In this document: positions 1-7,822 of the stretch, one piece after another | How positions within the stretch are numbered: the stretch's first letter is position 1 | How the letters are laid out: each line of letters begins with the position of its first letter | From: BM524 sp041554435 | Lineage (GTDB): Bacteria > Bacteroidota > Bacteroidia > Bacteroidales > F082 | NCBI GenBank assembly: GCA_041554435.1 | Contig: JBFFLX010000042.1 | Coordinates: 1-24,128, forward strand | DNA length: 24,128 bases | Direction of reading: 5' to 3' | The notes under the pieces: model-generated | Database searches by the model: none | The model's input: the letters and a program-made list of their open reading frames with translations, nothing else | Told to the model about the DNA's origin: nothing | Made by a program: the position numbers and the translations under genes

Positions 1-469
1 AGGTGTTTTCTGATATTCCTAGTAATTCAGCTATCTCTCTGTGAGTATAGCCTTCAATAATATTGAGGTTGAAAACTGTTCTATACCCCTGTGGCAATTC
101 TTTTATGATGTCTAATAATTCATTAAAAGAAAGTTTTTCAATCGCAGATTCATTCGTTATGTATTCTTTTTTTACGTATTCTAGATCAACTTTATTGCCT
201 CTTTTCTTTTCTTTCTGATAATAATTTATTGCAGTATTTACTATTGTTCTTCTAACCCATCCTTCAAAGGAGCCATCTCCTCTATAATCTTTAATATATT
301 TAAAAACTCTTATAAACCCTTCCTGAAGCATATCGTTTGCTTCGTCGCTAGAATTTGCAAACCGAAGACAAACACCATACATTTTTGCAGAAACTATGTG
401 ATAAAAAATCTTTTGTGTTTTTTTATCGTGTTTCTGTAATTTTTTTATAAAAGTTTTATCAATTTTCAT
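1..469 (-). CDS. ECF RNA polymerase sigma factor (sigma-70 family), C-terminus cut by window edge
   Basis: The minus strand from the ATG at 469 is open to the window edge, giving 156 visible residues. Residues about 25-90 read as sigma region 2: an acidic helix with SSDEANDMLQEGFIRVFK, then GSFEGWVRRTIVNTAINYYQ, the core-binding and -10 recognition pattern of ECF sigmas. Residues about 110-156 are region 4, with ELPQGYRTVFNLNIIEGYTH and the start of the DNA-binding helix-turn-helix (REIAELLGISENT). Perhaps 25-35 residues are missing. ECF factors redirect RNA polymerase to a small regulon; in Bacteroidota they are often paired with an anti-sigma factor, which would lie beyond the window if present. 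The histidine kinase gene lies upstream on the same strand, 217 bases away, so cotranscription is uncertain. I found no clean TAnnTTTG box in that gap. The family call is firm; the regulon is unknown. Confidence 0.9.
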   Translation of the reverse strand, partial: MKIDKTFIKKLQKHDKKTQKIFYHIVSAKMYGVCLRFANSSDEANDMLQEGFIRVFKYIKDYRGDGSFEGWVRRTIVNTAINYYQKEKKRGNKVDLEYVKKEYITNESAIEKLSFNELLDIIKELPQGYRTVFNLNIIEGYTHREIAELLGISENT

Positions 470-686
470 GCAGCCTAAAAGAAGGGAGAAAAGTCCTAAT
501 TTTTACGCTTGCAAGTTAAAAAAAATTAATTATACAACTTAAAATGATGACATAAAGCTTAATAATATGGTTGCATAAAAGAAAACTATTGCAAATCCTT
601 GTTTAAAGGGCTTAACAAAATTCTAATATTAATAATAAATATTGTTTGTGTAAAAAAAAGAGTGGGTTTACAAAGTGTAAAAAAAT

Positions 687-1958
687 TTAAAATCCTGTAT
701 CAAAAATTTCCCTCTGGAAGTCGGTATTATTTGATTGTAAATGGCATTCTATTGTTGGGAAATGCAGTGAGAAAACACTACCTTTTCCAACCACGGAACG
801 AAGTTCCAGATTAGCATTTAAAAGTTCGGCAAGGCCTTTAGAAATTGAAAGTCCTAGGCCGGAACCCTCAACCTCTCTGGTGTTTTTATAATCTATTTGC
901 CTGAAATTATCAAATATTTTATCGAAATCTTCCTTAACTATACCAATGCCGGTATCTTTCACAAAGAAATATAAACTACCATCATTTGCGGGTTTATAAC
1001 CAAATTCTACTCTTCCTTCATTGGTAAACTTTATGGCATTTTCAACCAGATTCTTCAAAATCTGCTTTAAGCGTTGGCCATCGATATTTATAATATAGCC
1101 TTCAGAATTATTAGGAACAACTTGTTTAATTTGCAAATGATGTTTGCTGTTTTTAATAACTATTTCCTCAGTAATTTTTCCTATGGAGGAAATTAGTTCA
1201 TTTACATTTACCTCATTGGTTTTTAGTTTAATCTGTCCGGATTTAATGCGTGCAATATCAATAATATTTTCTATACTATTCAATAACGACTGGCTGCTTC
1301 TGTAAATAATATTTCTATAGTCGTTTCTTGTTTCTGTATCAATATCTTCCATTGAAAGCAGTTCCAAAAACCCCATAATATGATTTATTGGTGTCCTTAT
1401 TTCATGCGAAATATTTGCTATAAATGCAGTTTTTAACCTGTCGGACTCCTCTGCCCTTTCCTTAGCATGAATTAACTGATTTTCAGCCTTTAACCTTTGG
1501 GTGATATCTCCAATAATTATAAGATATGAATCTTCCTGATTATCATTATTCTTTATTGGTAAACCTCTGGCTTTATAAATTCGTTTCGGGCCCGGTTGTT
1601 TTAATTTGGTTTCAATATCAAAAGGGGTATGCGACTTTAACAGGATATTTATTTTCTCCAATAATGAGGTTCCCCATAAAGGACTGAAACTGGATATATT
1701 TGTTTTTATTTCAAAGAAACCGGAGTCGAGATCAAAGAGGTTGAAAAAAAATGCATTACCAAATATTATATTCCCTGTATTATCAATGTTAATCAAAGCA
1801 AGTGGAATATTATCAAGAATGGATACATGCCCGGAAGTATCCATCTTTAAAGATAATTTATCTTTAAGTGAACGCACCTCCTGTTCAAGTAACTCAATCT
1901 TCTTTTCGAGTGAACTTAAATATGTAGTTGATTGCCGTTTCGTCACCTCACTCTTCAT
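687..1958 (-). CDS. PAS-domain sensor histidine kinase, soluble
   Basis: 423 residues. Order of parts: a short coiled coil (about 13-40, LEKKIELLEQEVRSLKDKL), a PAS fold (about 44-165, with ILDNIPLALINIDNTGNIIF), a HisKA dimerisation/phosphoacceptor domain with the H-box IANISHEIRTP (His185), then a HATPase domain with N-box LKNLVENAIKFTNEG, G1 VKDTGIGI, F-box IFDNFRQID and G2 GSGLGLSISKGLAEL. All motifs for autophosphorylation are intact. There is no membrane segment or signal peptide and no receiver domain, so it should sense an intracellular ligand or redox cue through PAS and pass phosphate to a regulator not seen here. The only regulator gene nearby is the ECF sigma factor downstream on the same strand. 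A -7 box match lies 27-34 bases upstream of the start codon. The ligand cannot be predicted. Confidence 0.93.
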   Translation of the reverse strand: MKSEVTKRQSTTYLSSLEKKIELLEQEVRSLKDKLSLKMDTSGHVSILDNIPLALINIDNTGNIIFGNAFFFNLFDLDSGFFEIKTNISSFSPLWGTSLLEKINILLKSHTPFDIETKLKQPGPKRIYKARGLPIKNNDNQEDSYLIIIGDITQRLKAENQLIHAKERAEESDRLKTAFIANISHEIRTPINHIMGFLELLSMEDIDTETRNDYRNIIYRSSQSLLNSIENIIDIARIKSGQIKLKTNEVNVNELISSIGKITEEIVIKNSKHHLQIKQVVPNNSEGYIINIDGQRLKQILKNLVENAIKFTNEGRVEFGYKPANDGSLYFFVKDTGIGIVKEDFDKIFDNFRQIDYKNTREVEGSGLGLSISKGLAELLNANLELRSVVGKGSVFSLHFPTIECHLQSNNTDFQREIFDTGF

Positions 1959-1984
1959 TGATATTTCTATTGCCTTGTTTTATA

Positions 1985-1992
1985 CAAAAGTA
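1985..1992 (-). promoter_or_regulatory. Putative -7 box for the histidine kinase
   Basis: The minus strand reads TACTTTTG, an exact match to the Bacteroidota consensus TAnnTTTG. It would place the transcript start near 1978, about 20 bases before the kinase ATG at 1958. I see no convincing -33 element (TTTG-like) 19-21 bases upstream, so the call rests on the box and its position alone. Confidence 0.4.
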
Positions 1993-2068
1993 TGCAAAAT
2001 GTTTATATATGTTATAATACCAGGTGTTTTTTTTATTTGAATCATATACTACCTAATATTTTAACTAG

Positions 2069-2088
2069 TTTGTTAAGGTTTTGTTAAG
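2069..2088. repeat. Direct repeat of TTTGTTAAG, 11-bp period, in divergent intergenic region
   Basis: TTTGTTAAG occurs at 2069-2077 and again at 2080-2088. The 11-base period, about one helical turn, puts both copies on the same face of the DNA. It lies between the divergent kinase (minus) and cytochrome lipoprotein (plus) genes, a fitting place for a regulator site. In AT-rich DNA a nonamer pair can also arise by chance. Confidence 0.35.
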
Positions 2089-2204
2089 ATGCAATTATTC
2101 GCCAAAAATTTGAGTCATTATATCATAAATACAATATTTTTATCAAATATTTTAAAAAATAAATAGTAGCATTTTTTCTAATAAATCAATTTAACTACCA
2201 CTAT

Positions 2205-2576
2205 ATGAGAATATTAAAAATTTCTTTCTATTTTGTTTCCATAGTTTTTATTTTCAGTTCCTGTACATATGATAATATGGAAACTCTCTATCCACAGGAT
2301 CCTGAATGCGACACAGTCAATATTAGTTATGCTGTTGATATCAAACCAATTTTTGATAATAATTGTATAGTTTGCCATTCAGGACCGACGCCTCCGGCCG
2401 GTTTTAACTTAGTTGATTATGAAAATACTGTTATTGCTGCCAAATCAGGCAGACTTATGGGAGCAATAAAACATCAAAGCGGATATTTGGCCATGCCACA
2501 GGGAGCAAATAAGCTTGATGATTGTAGCATAAATAAACTTGAATCCTGGATTAATAAATCTTATCCTGACAACTAA
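2205..2576 (+). CDS. Lipoprotein with c-type cytochrome haem-binding motif
   Basis: 123 residues. The N-terminus is a lipoprotein signal with a hydrophobic stretch ending in FSSC, so Cys20 would be lipidated and the mature protein anchored in the periplasm or outer membrane. A single haem c attachment motif CIVCH (Cys54, Cys57, His58) follows DIKPIFDNN, the usual entry to small monohaem domains of this type. Met97 in LAMPQG is a good candidate for the distal axial ligand, and the C-terminal helix KLESWINKSYP closes the fold. It is shorter than a full class I cytochrome plus linker but complete as one domain. A Cys107 in LDDC is extra. The DUF5777-type barrel starts 12 bases downstream, so the two are probably cotranscribed. 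Likely role is periplasmic electron transfer or sensing; the partner is unknown. Confidence 0.82.
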   Translation: MRILKISFYFVSIVFIFSSCTYDNMETLYPQDPECDTVNISYAVDIKPIFDNNCIVCHSGPTPPAGFNLVDYENTVIAAKSGRLMGAIKHQSGYLAMPQGANKLDDCSINKLESWINKSYPDN

Positions 2577-2588
2577 AAATTAAAATTT

Positions 2589-3449
2589 ATGAATCTTAAA
2601 AAACTTTTATTAATAGCCTTGCTTTTACCAGGCTCATATTTCCTCTATGCTCAAAATGAAGCAATTGATGAGGATTTATATGTTGAAACTTTTTCTTCCA
2701 CCAGAGTAGTTATTGGCCAATCGGTAGAAATTGCACCCAATGGAGATATGAACTTAAATATTCAACATCATTTTGGCGCAATAAATACAGGTTTTTCCAA
2801 TTTTTTCGGATTCGATCAGGCTGCAACCCGAATTGGTATTGATTATTCCTTTAACGATTGGCTTTCCGCCGGAATAGGACGTACAACTCTGGAAAAAACA
2901 TGGGATGGATTTCTAAAATTCAGACTTTTAAAACAAAAACATAATGAAAGCATGCCCATTGGACTTACGTATTTTGTGAATATGGGGATAAATGGTCTTG
3001 AAGTTCCTGATAGTTTAAATTCAAAGTTTACTGAACGTTTCTCCTATGTTCATCAACTGATTATTGCCAGAAGTTTTGGCGAAAGGCTGGCTGTTCAACT
3101 TATGCCCACATTTATTCATAGGAATTTAGTGGAAAAGAAAGTTGATGAAAATGATATATTTACTCTTGGAGCTGCAACGAGTATTTATTTAAGCAAACGC
3201 TTGAATTTGAATTTAGAATATCATCATATACTATCTTCCCAGGCGGCAAAAGATTATGATGATTCGTTTTCCATTGGAGTAGACATTAAAACATCAGGTC
3301 ATGTGTTTCAGGTTTTCCTTAGCAATTCTCAAGGTATGCTTGAACAACATTTCTTACCTAAAACCAAGGGTAATTGGTTCAATGGAGATATAAGAATAGG
3401 CTTTAATATTGTTAGAGTGTTTACACTGAAACAAAAAGATTATTTTTAA
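2589..3449 (+). CDS. DUF5777-family outer-membrane beta-barrel protein
   Basis: 286 residues with a signal peptide (about 1-21, LLLIALLLPGSYFLYA, cut before QNEA). The rest is rich in alternating aromatic and polar strands typical of an outer-membrane barrel, with pieces such as MNLNIQHHFGAINTGF, TRIGIDYSFNDWLSAGIG and LNLNLEYHHIL, which I recognise as the pattern of the DUF5777 family of Bacteroidota. The function of that family is not established. It follows the haem c lipoprotein by 12 bases and ends 17 bases from the convergent T9SS gene. Pairing of such barrels with small periplasmic haem or YceI-like proteins is something I recall from related genomes but cannot confirm here. The barrel call is good; any transport or electron-transfer role is inference. 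Confidence 0.75.
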   Translation: MNLKKLLLIALLLPGSYFLYAQNEAIDEDLYVETFSSTRVVIGQSVEIAPNGDMNLNIQHHFGAINTGFSNFFGFDQAATRIGIDYSFNDWLSAGIGRTTLEKTWDGFLKFRLLKQKHNESMPIGLTYFVNMGINGLEVPDSLNSKFTERFSYVHQLIIARSFGERLAVQLMPTFIHRNLVEKKVDENDIFTLGAATSIYLSKRLNLNLEYHHILSSQAAKDYDDSFSIGVDIKTSGHVFQVFLSNSQGMLEQHFLPKTKGNWFNGDIRIGFNIVRVFTLKQKDYF

Positions 3450-3466
3450 TAAAAAAAGAAGGTTTT

Positions 3467-6400
3467 CTACCTGACAACATTTACTGTACCTTCGTATAGC
3501 ACAGGGGTTTTTTGATAATCAGTGCCTTGAATTTTATAGATATATGATCCCGTTTCAACAGGATTTCCATATTTGTCTTCACCATTCCATTGGTCTTCAT
3601 AATTATGAGTACTCCATATTTGCTGGCCCCATCTATTGTAGATATACATATTAAAGTCGGCCATTGGCGTTCCTTTTATTTCGAAAACATCATTTAACCC
3701 ATCACCATTAGGTGTAAAGGCTGTAGGAATAAATAACTGAACATATTCTGTTACAGCAACAACTGCAAAAGTAGTATCCCAACACCCATTAGTAGTTTCT
3801 ATTCTTAATGAAATATCATAATTTCCTGCCACATCAAAGGTATGAGATGGGTTTTCTTCAGTACTTGTATTTCCATCACCGAAGTCCCACTCAAAGCCAA
3901 TTAATGTTGAATCGCTGGTGCTTTGATTTATAAAATCTATAAGAGGAGTATCCATGGTTGTTATCCAAGGATCGGCCTCAAAACCCGCTGTTGGATTAGG
4001 ATTTACCTGTATATAATTTGGCTCGCTAACGGTTGCAAAACAGCGGTCCGTATTATGAACAGTTAAACTAACAGAATATAATCCTGCCATATCATAAACA
4101 TGACTTGGATTTTGGATATTTTCGGAACTCCCATCACCGAAGGTCCATTCATAAGTTGCTCCTGATAATATTTCCTGTGAATCATCAGTGAAGTTAACGG
4201 TAACAGGCAGACATCCCTCTCTTGGGTCTGCTGAAAATTCAGGTTCAGGAAGTGGGTCAACTGTTAATGGATGTGTTACTTCATTATTACAAACATGTCC
4301 GTTAGGCGCATAGGTATGTTCAACATATAGATTAACATTATAAGTTCCCGGTGAAGTATATTGATGTATTGTATTTGCCTGAGTACTGGTTTGAGAATCA
4401 CCAAAATCCCATGCAAATGTCCTGTTGTTTGTAGTATCCGACAAATAAGTAAACTGCACGTCGGTATTTGTACATGCATGCTCTGTGGGATCTATTTCAA
4501 ATTCAGGGCTTGGATTTTCGAAAACTGTGAATTGTGTTGATGCCACATTCTCACATCCGAAATAATAAGGAGGGTTCTCGTGAATAGTCGTTACTGTATA
4601 ATCATTTTGTCCCAATAGGTATTCATTAACGTCAATGGTAATCTCTCTGTCAGTCATACCATTCGACCACTCGTAAGTTACAGTTCCTTCACCAGTATCA
4701 TTTTCACTTGCTGACAGTTTAATGGTTTCTCCATTACAAATTTCCCCATCAGAAGGGTCTAATGAAATTTGTGGTGTATAATTATCAACATAAACTGTCA
4801 TGGGTGCTTCTTGTGTAACCCCACACATATCATCAATAATCAGTTTATAATTGGTTGTTACAGTGGGGTTGTCTACTTCAAGTTGATTATTTCCAATAAG
4901 TATCCAACCACCGGAAAAATCTTCTTTATACCATGCATAACTCGTTGCCGGAGTTCCTGTATACAGTTCAACTGTTTCTCCCATACAAATACCTTCATTA
5001 TTGAGTGTTAAACTGGATTGGTTTACTTCGAAATCGCTGGTGGCATTATCACCACATATGTCCTGTATGGTATACTGACATGTCCAAATAGCATCACCAA
5101 CAACATTATCGTAATCTACAGTAATTGAGTTTCCGGGTTGATCACCAAGTTGAATAACCGGAGGTGGATCAGACCTTTCCCAAACAACATTTGTTATTGA
5201 GTAATCCGGCGAATCGGGTTTTATGGTGCTGGCATCAACAGTAGCACTTTGTCCCGGTCCACAAAGGAAGATAGATTGTATTGGATCAAAAATAATAGGT
5301 AAAGTATTTATTTGAACAACCGAATTAGTTGTATTAGAACAACCATCACTTACGGTTACGTTAATAATTTCAGGACTATTATTAACCTGTTGGCTATAAG
5401 TATCATTTGGAGATATACTACCGTTCCATGTATAACCAAGTGGACTAACACCACCATTTGTAACATCAACAATTGTAACATCAACAACATCTTTACAATA
5501 TGCGTCGTAAATTTTTGGATTTGACGAAACAACTATTGGGGAATTGTTTCTAATGCCGAATTCAACGAATTTTGAAAAATCTCCAGCTGACCATGGAGGC
5601 TTGGGTTTCTCACATGGATCTTTTGCCCAGGAAAATTTTAAATTTGGATGGTCAACATCAATATCTCCAACTGTGATTCGGATGGTTTTTTCAATTTCAT
5701 TAGCATTAAATATTACTGAATCAGAAGTTAAAGGGCTACCATCTTCGTAGGTAATATTAAGACTGTCTTTGAATATAGAACTAGTAACCCTGAATGGTAT
5801 ATTATATGGTGCCAGTGCCAAAGGAAGAGAATCGGTTAAAGTATATTTAATTTCTAAATAACGGCAATCACCTTCAATTAACTGTCCTTCAAAATTAGGG
5901 TCATTAGCTCCAATGCCTTTAAATTCATATTCTGCAGTCCATGCAGGATTATTCAAACCTCCAAATAAACTACCACCTCCCAGAAAAACAGCAGAATTTA
6001 AAGAACCACCACTAGGTACAACCGTTTCATCAGGCGAATTAAACCAAAAGTCTTCTATAGCTATTTTTATTTTATAGGTAACACACGACTGTACACTTTT
6101 ATGAATTACCATAAGGGGTGAATTATTTGTTTGTCCGTCGAAGGAATTTCCTGTAACATAACTGTCGGGATATCCATTGCCAACATAAAAATTATCATAT
6201 TCACCATGATTAACATTGGCAACATTAACCCAACATTGTAAATCCTGGCTGCCACAATAAAATCCCGGTATCATTGCAGTATCATTAAATGCCTGATTTT
6301 GTTTTGTTATACTAATTCCAAACAAATCAAACATCTGATCATTGTAATCAGTATATCCCGTAAGGTCACTTGCTGCGTCTTCAGAAGCTCTTTTGAATTG

Positions 6401-6937
6401 ATATTCTTCCGAACCAAAAACATATCTTAATGTAATTTCATCACCATAGGGTCTGTAAAGAAATTCCAATACCGCAGCATCTTTTGTGGTATCCATAGGA
6501 AGGTCATGAATATCACTGCCATTTACTAAAAATATTTGCTTGTACATATTTAGTAAATCCTCATCACCTGGTAAACCAAAGTAGTCAGTTTCGTAACCTG
6601 TTGTATTTCCTTTTTTTATACTACTAACTTTTCCATTTGAAATTACTATACCGGAATCCATGCCGTTGGATATACCATTTAATCCATCACCATTCCAATA
6701 GTGTCCGAAAGCAAGAGGGTGACCTGTATAGTGAATGCCTATTTCGGTTGAATCCGGAAAATCACCTCCTCCACCATGTAATTTACCTAAAACCCAGTCG
6801 ATTACCAATTGCTTATTGCCTCCTAAATTGTCCTCATCGAGGGATTCTATTTCTATTGGAGGAGCAGCTTGAGAGTAAACAAAAGTGCTTAAAGAGATAA
6901 AGAAAACTAAAATTAATGCTGATCTGAAATTAATCAT
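3467..6937 (-). CDS. T9SS-secreted choice-of-anchor L / PKD protein with type B C-terminal domain
   Basis: 1156 residues. A signal peptide (about 1-22) leads into a choice-of-anchor L domain (about 35-300), marked by NGISNGMDSGIVISNGKV and LRYVFGSEEYQF. The middle (about 340-840) is strand-rich Ig-like repeats with several Cys. Three PKD domains follow, each with its core motif: FAWDFGD near 846, YEWTFGDG near 932 and FEWDFGDG near 1019. The last about 88 residues are a type B (gliding-motility-associated) sorting domain starting FIPTAFTPNGDGLNDVFEI and containing YNRWGQQIW. Such proteins pass the inner membrane by Sec and the outer membrane by the type IX system, then stay on the surface or are released. 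No enzyme domain is visible, so an adhesin or structural role is likely. It is transcribed alone, with a promoter box just upstream. Confidence 0.92.
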   Translation of the reverse strand: MINFRSALILVFFISLSTFVYSQAAPPIEIESLDEDNLGGNKQLVIDWVLGKLHGGGGDFPDSTEIGIHYTGHPLAFGHYWNGDGLNGISNGMDSGIVISNGKVSSIKKGNTTGYETDYFGLPGDEDLLNMYKQIFLVNGSDIHDLPMDTTKDAAVLEFLYRPYGDEITLRYVFGSEEYQFKRASEDAASDLTGYTDYNDQMFDLFGISITKQNQAFNDTAMIPGFYCGSQDLQCWVNVANVNHGEYDNFYVGNGYPDSYVTGNSFDGQTNNSPLMVIHKSVQSCVTYKIKIAIEDFWFNSPDETVVPSGGSLNSAVFLGGGSLFGGLNNPAWTAEYEFKGIGANDPNFEGQLIEGDCRYLEIKYTLTDSLPLALAPYNIPFRVTSSIFKDSLNITYEDGSPLTSDSVIFNANEIEKTIRITVGDIDVDHPNLKFSWAKDPCEKPKPPWSAGDFSKFVEFGIRNNSPIVVSSNPKIYDAYCKDVVDVTIVDVTNGGVSPLGYTWNGSISPNDTYSQQVNNSPEIINVTVSDGCSNTTNSVVQINTLPIIFDPIQSIFLCGPGQSATVDASTIKPDSPDYSITNVVWERSDPPPVIQLGDQPGNSITVDYDNVVGDAIWTCQYTIQDICGDNATSDFEVNQSSLTLNNEGICMGETVELYTGTPATSYAWYKEDFSGGWILIGNNQLEVDNPTVTTNYKLIIDDMCGVTQEAPMTVYVDNYTPQISLDPSDGEICNGETIKLSASENDTGEGTVTYEWSNGMTDREITIDVNEYLLGQNDYTVTTIHENPPYYFGCENVASTQFTVFENPSPEFEIDPTEHACTNTDVQFTYLSDTTNNRTFAWDFGDSQTSTQANTIHQYTSPGTYNVNLYVEHTYAPNGHVCNNEVTHPLTVDPLPEPEFSADPREGCLPVTVNFTDDSQEILSGATYEWTFGDGSSENIQNPSHVYDMAGLYSVSLTVHNTDRCFATVSEPNYIQVNPNPTAGFEADPWITTMDTPLIDFINQSTSDSTLIGFEWDFGDGNTSTEENPSHTFDVAGNYDISLRIETTNGCWDTTFAVVAVTEYVQLFIPTAFTPNGDGLNDVFEIKGTPMADFNMYIYNRWGQQIWSTHNYEDQWNGEDKYGNPVETGSYIYKIQGTDYQKTPVLYEGTVNVVR

Positions 6938-6960
6938 ATTTAAATATTTATACGACTCTA

Positions 6961-6968
6961 CAAATGTA
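6961..6968 (-). promoter_or_regulatory. Putative -7 box for the T9SS protein gene
   Basis: The minus strand reads TACATTTG, an exact TAnnTTTG match, 24-31 bases upstream of the ATG at 6937. This would give a leader of about 17 bases. No clear -33 element is seen at the expected distance. Confidence 0.4.
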
Positions 6969-7181
6969 AGAAAAACAACTAATAATGATATTTTATATAA
7001 ATGCTTTTTGGATATTTTACAATACTTATATAATCAATGCTTTATTGAAAATATTGACAAATATTACCTTATTATGGTTGCTACTTTTATTTGGTTTTGA
7101 TACTTGAATTCCCTTTCAATCAATAACTATTTCAAATAATAAAAATAAAGGATCATAAAAGTTAGTATAGATAATAATTGC

Positions 7182-7189
7182 TATTTTTG
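7182..7189 (+). promoter_or_regulatory. Putative -7 box for the barrel-ispG unit
   Basis: TATTTTTG matches TAnnTTTG exactly and lies 23-30 bases before the ATG at 7212. The same octamer recurs before the efflux adaptor gene and, on the minus strand, before the SprT-like gene. There is no convincing -33 box. Confidence 0.4.
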
Positions 7190-7211
7190 AGGGTTAATAA
7201 ATAAATCCGGA

Positions 7212-7820
7212 ATGTATAAATTAATTATTTCTATAACAGTATTTTTAACAATAACTTATAGCCTTAAGGCGCAAGATTTTCCAAGTTATAATAAAAACGA
7301 TATTTCCATTTCTTATGGATTATTTGCTCCTGATCAGTTTATGAGTGTGGAATCACCTATGCTGAATGATCAGTTTGAAGATTTCCGCTATGTTAGAGAT
7401 AATTTTTCGAGCATGGGGAATATATTTTTAAGTTATCGAAAGTTAAATCATGCCGAAACGATATTGTGGGGAGTAAGTTTGGGTTATGGTGCCAATAAAA
7501 GCGAAATATATTATGTTGGTCAATATGCCGGAGAACTTAACAGGAGATTCTTTACCCTTGCTGCCGAAATGCAATACCGATATGTAAATAAAGGAATAAT
7601 TCAGGTTTATTCGGGTTTGGGCTTAGGATTGAACTACGGCCAGGAAACGCTTTCTGCTACAGCTATTCATCCTGAAGAAACTAGCGGAGCAATTATAAGG
7701 CCTGCATATCAACTTAATGTTGCCGGAGTAAGGATTGGTAATAAATTCGCCGGCTTTGCTGAGTTTGGATATGGATATAAAGGAATAGTAAACTTCGGTG
7801 TCTCGCTTCAACTTTATTAA
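7212..7820 (+). CDS. Small outer-membrane beta-barrel protein, function unknown
   Basis: 202 residues with a signal peptide (about 1-20, LIISITVFLTITYSLKA, cut before QDFPS). The mature part is built of short alternating strands with many Gly, Tyr and Phe: NDISISYGLFAP, ETILWGVSLGYGANK, GIIQVYSGLGLGLNYG and a final FGYGYKGIVNFGVSLQLY. The last residues end on an aromatic (LY), a common outer-membrane assembly signal. This fits an eight-stranded OmpW/OmpX-size barrel, though I cannot assign it to a named family. It ends 2 bases before the TTG start of ispG, so the two are very likely one transcript. I see no functional reason for that link. Confidence 0.7.
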   Translation: MYKLIISITVFLTITYSLKAQDFPSYNKNDISISYGLFAPDQFMSVESPMLNDQFEDFRYVRDNFSSMGNIFLSYRKLNHAETILWGVSLGYGANKSEIYYVGQYAGELNRRFFTLAAEMQYRYVNKGIIQVYSGLGLGLNYGQETLSATAIHPEETSGAIIRPAYQLNVAGVRIGNKFAGFAEFGYGYKGIVNFGVSLQLY

Positions 7821-7822
7821 TT

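Noticed and set aside
620..700. Terminator after the histidine kinase gene
   Set aside because: Only a 5-bp AT-only stem (TTTAC/GTAAA) precedes a U-run that is not adjacent; too weak to call.
599..814. 71-residue plus-strand frame in the sigma-kinase gap
   Set aside because: Half of it is antisense to the kinase 3' end, and it has no motif or start signal.
1606..2040. 144-residue plus-strand open frame over the kinase 5' end
   Set aside because: Shadow of the kinase PAS region with no recognisable domain; the kinase frame is well supported.
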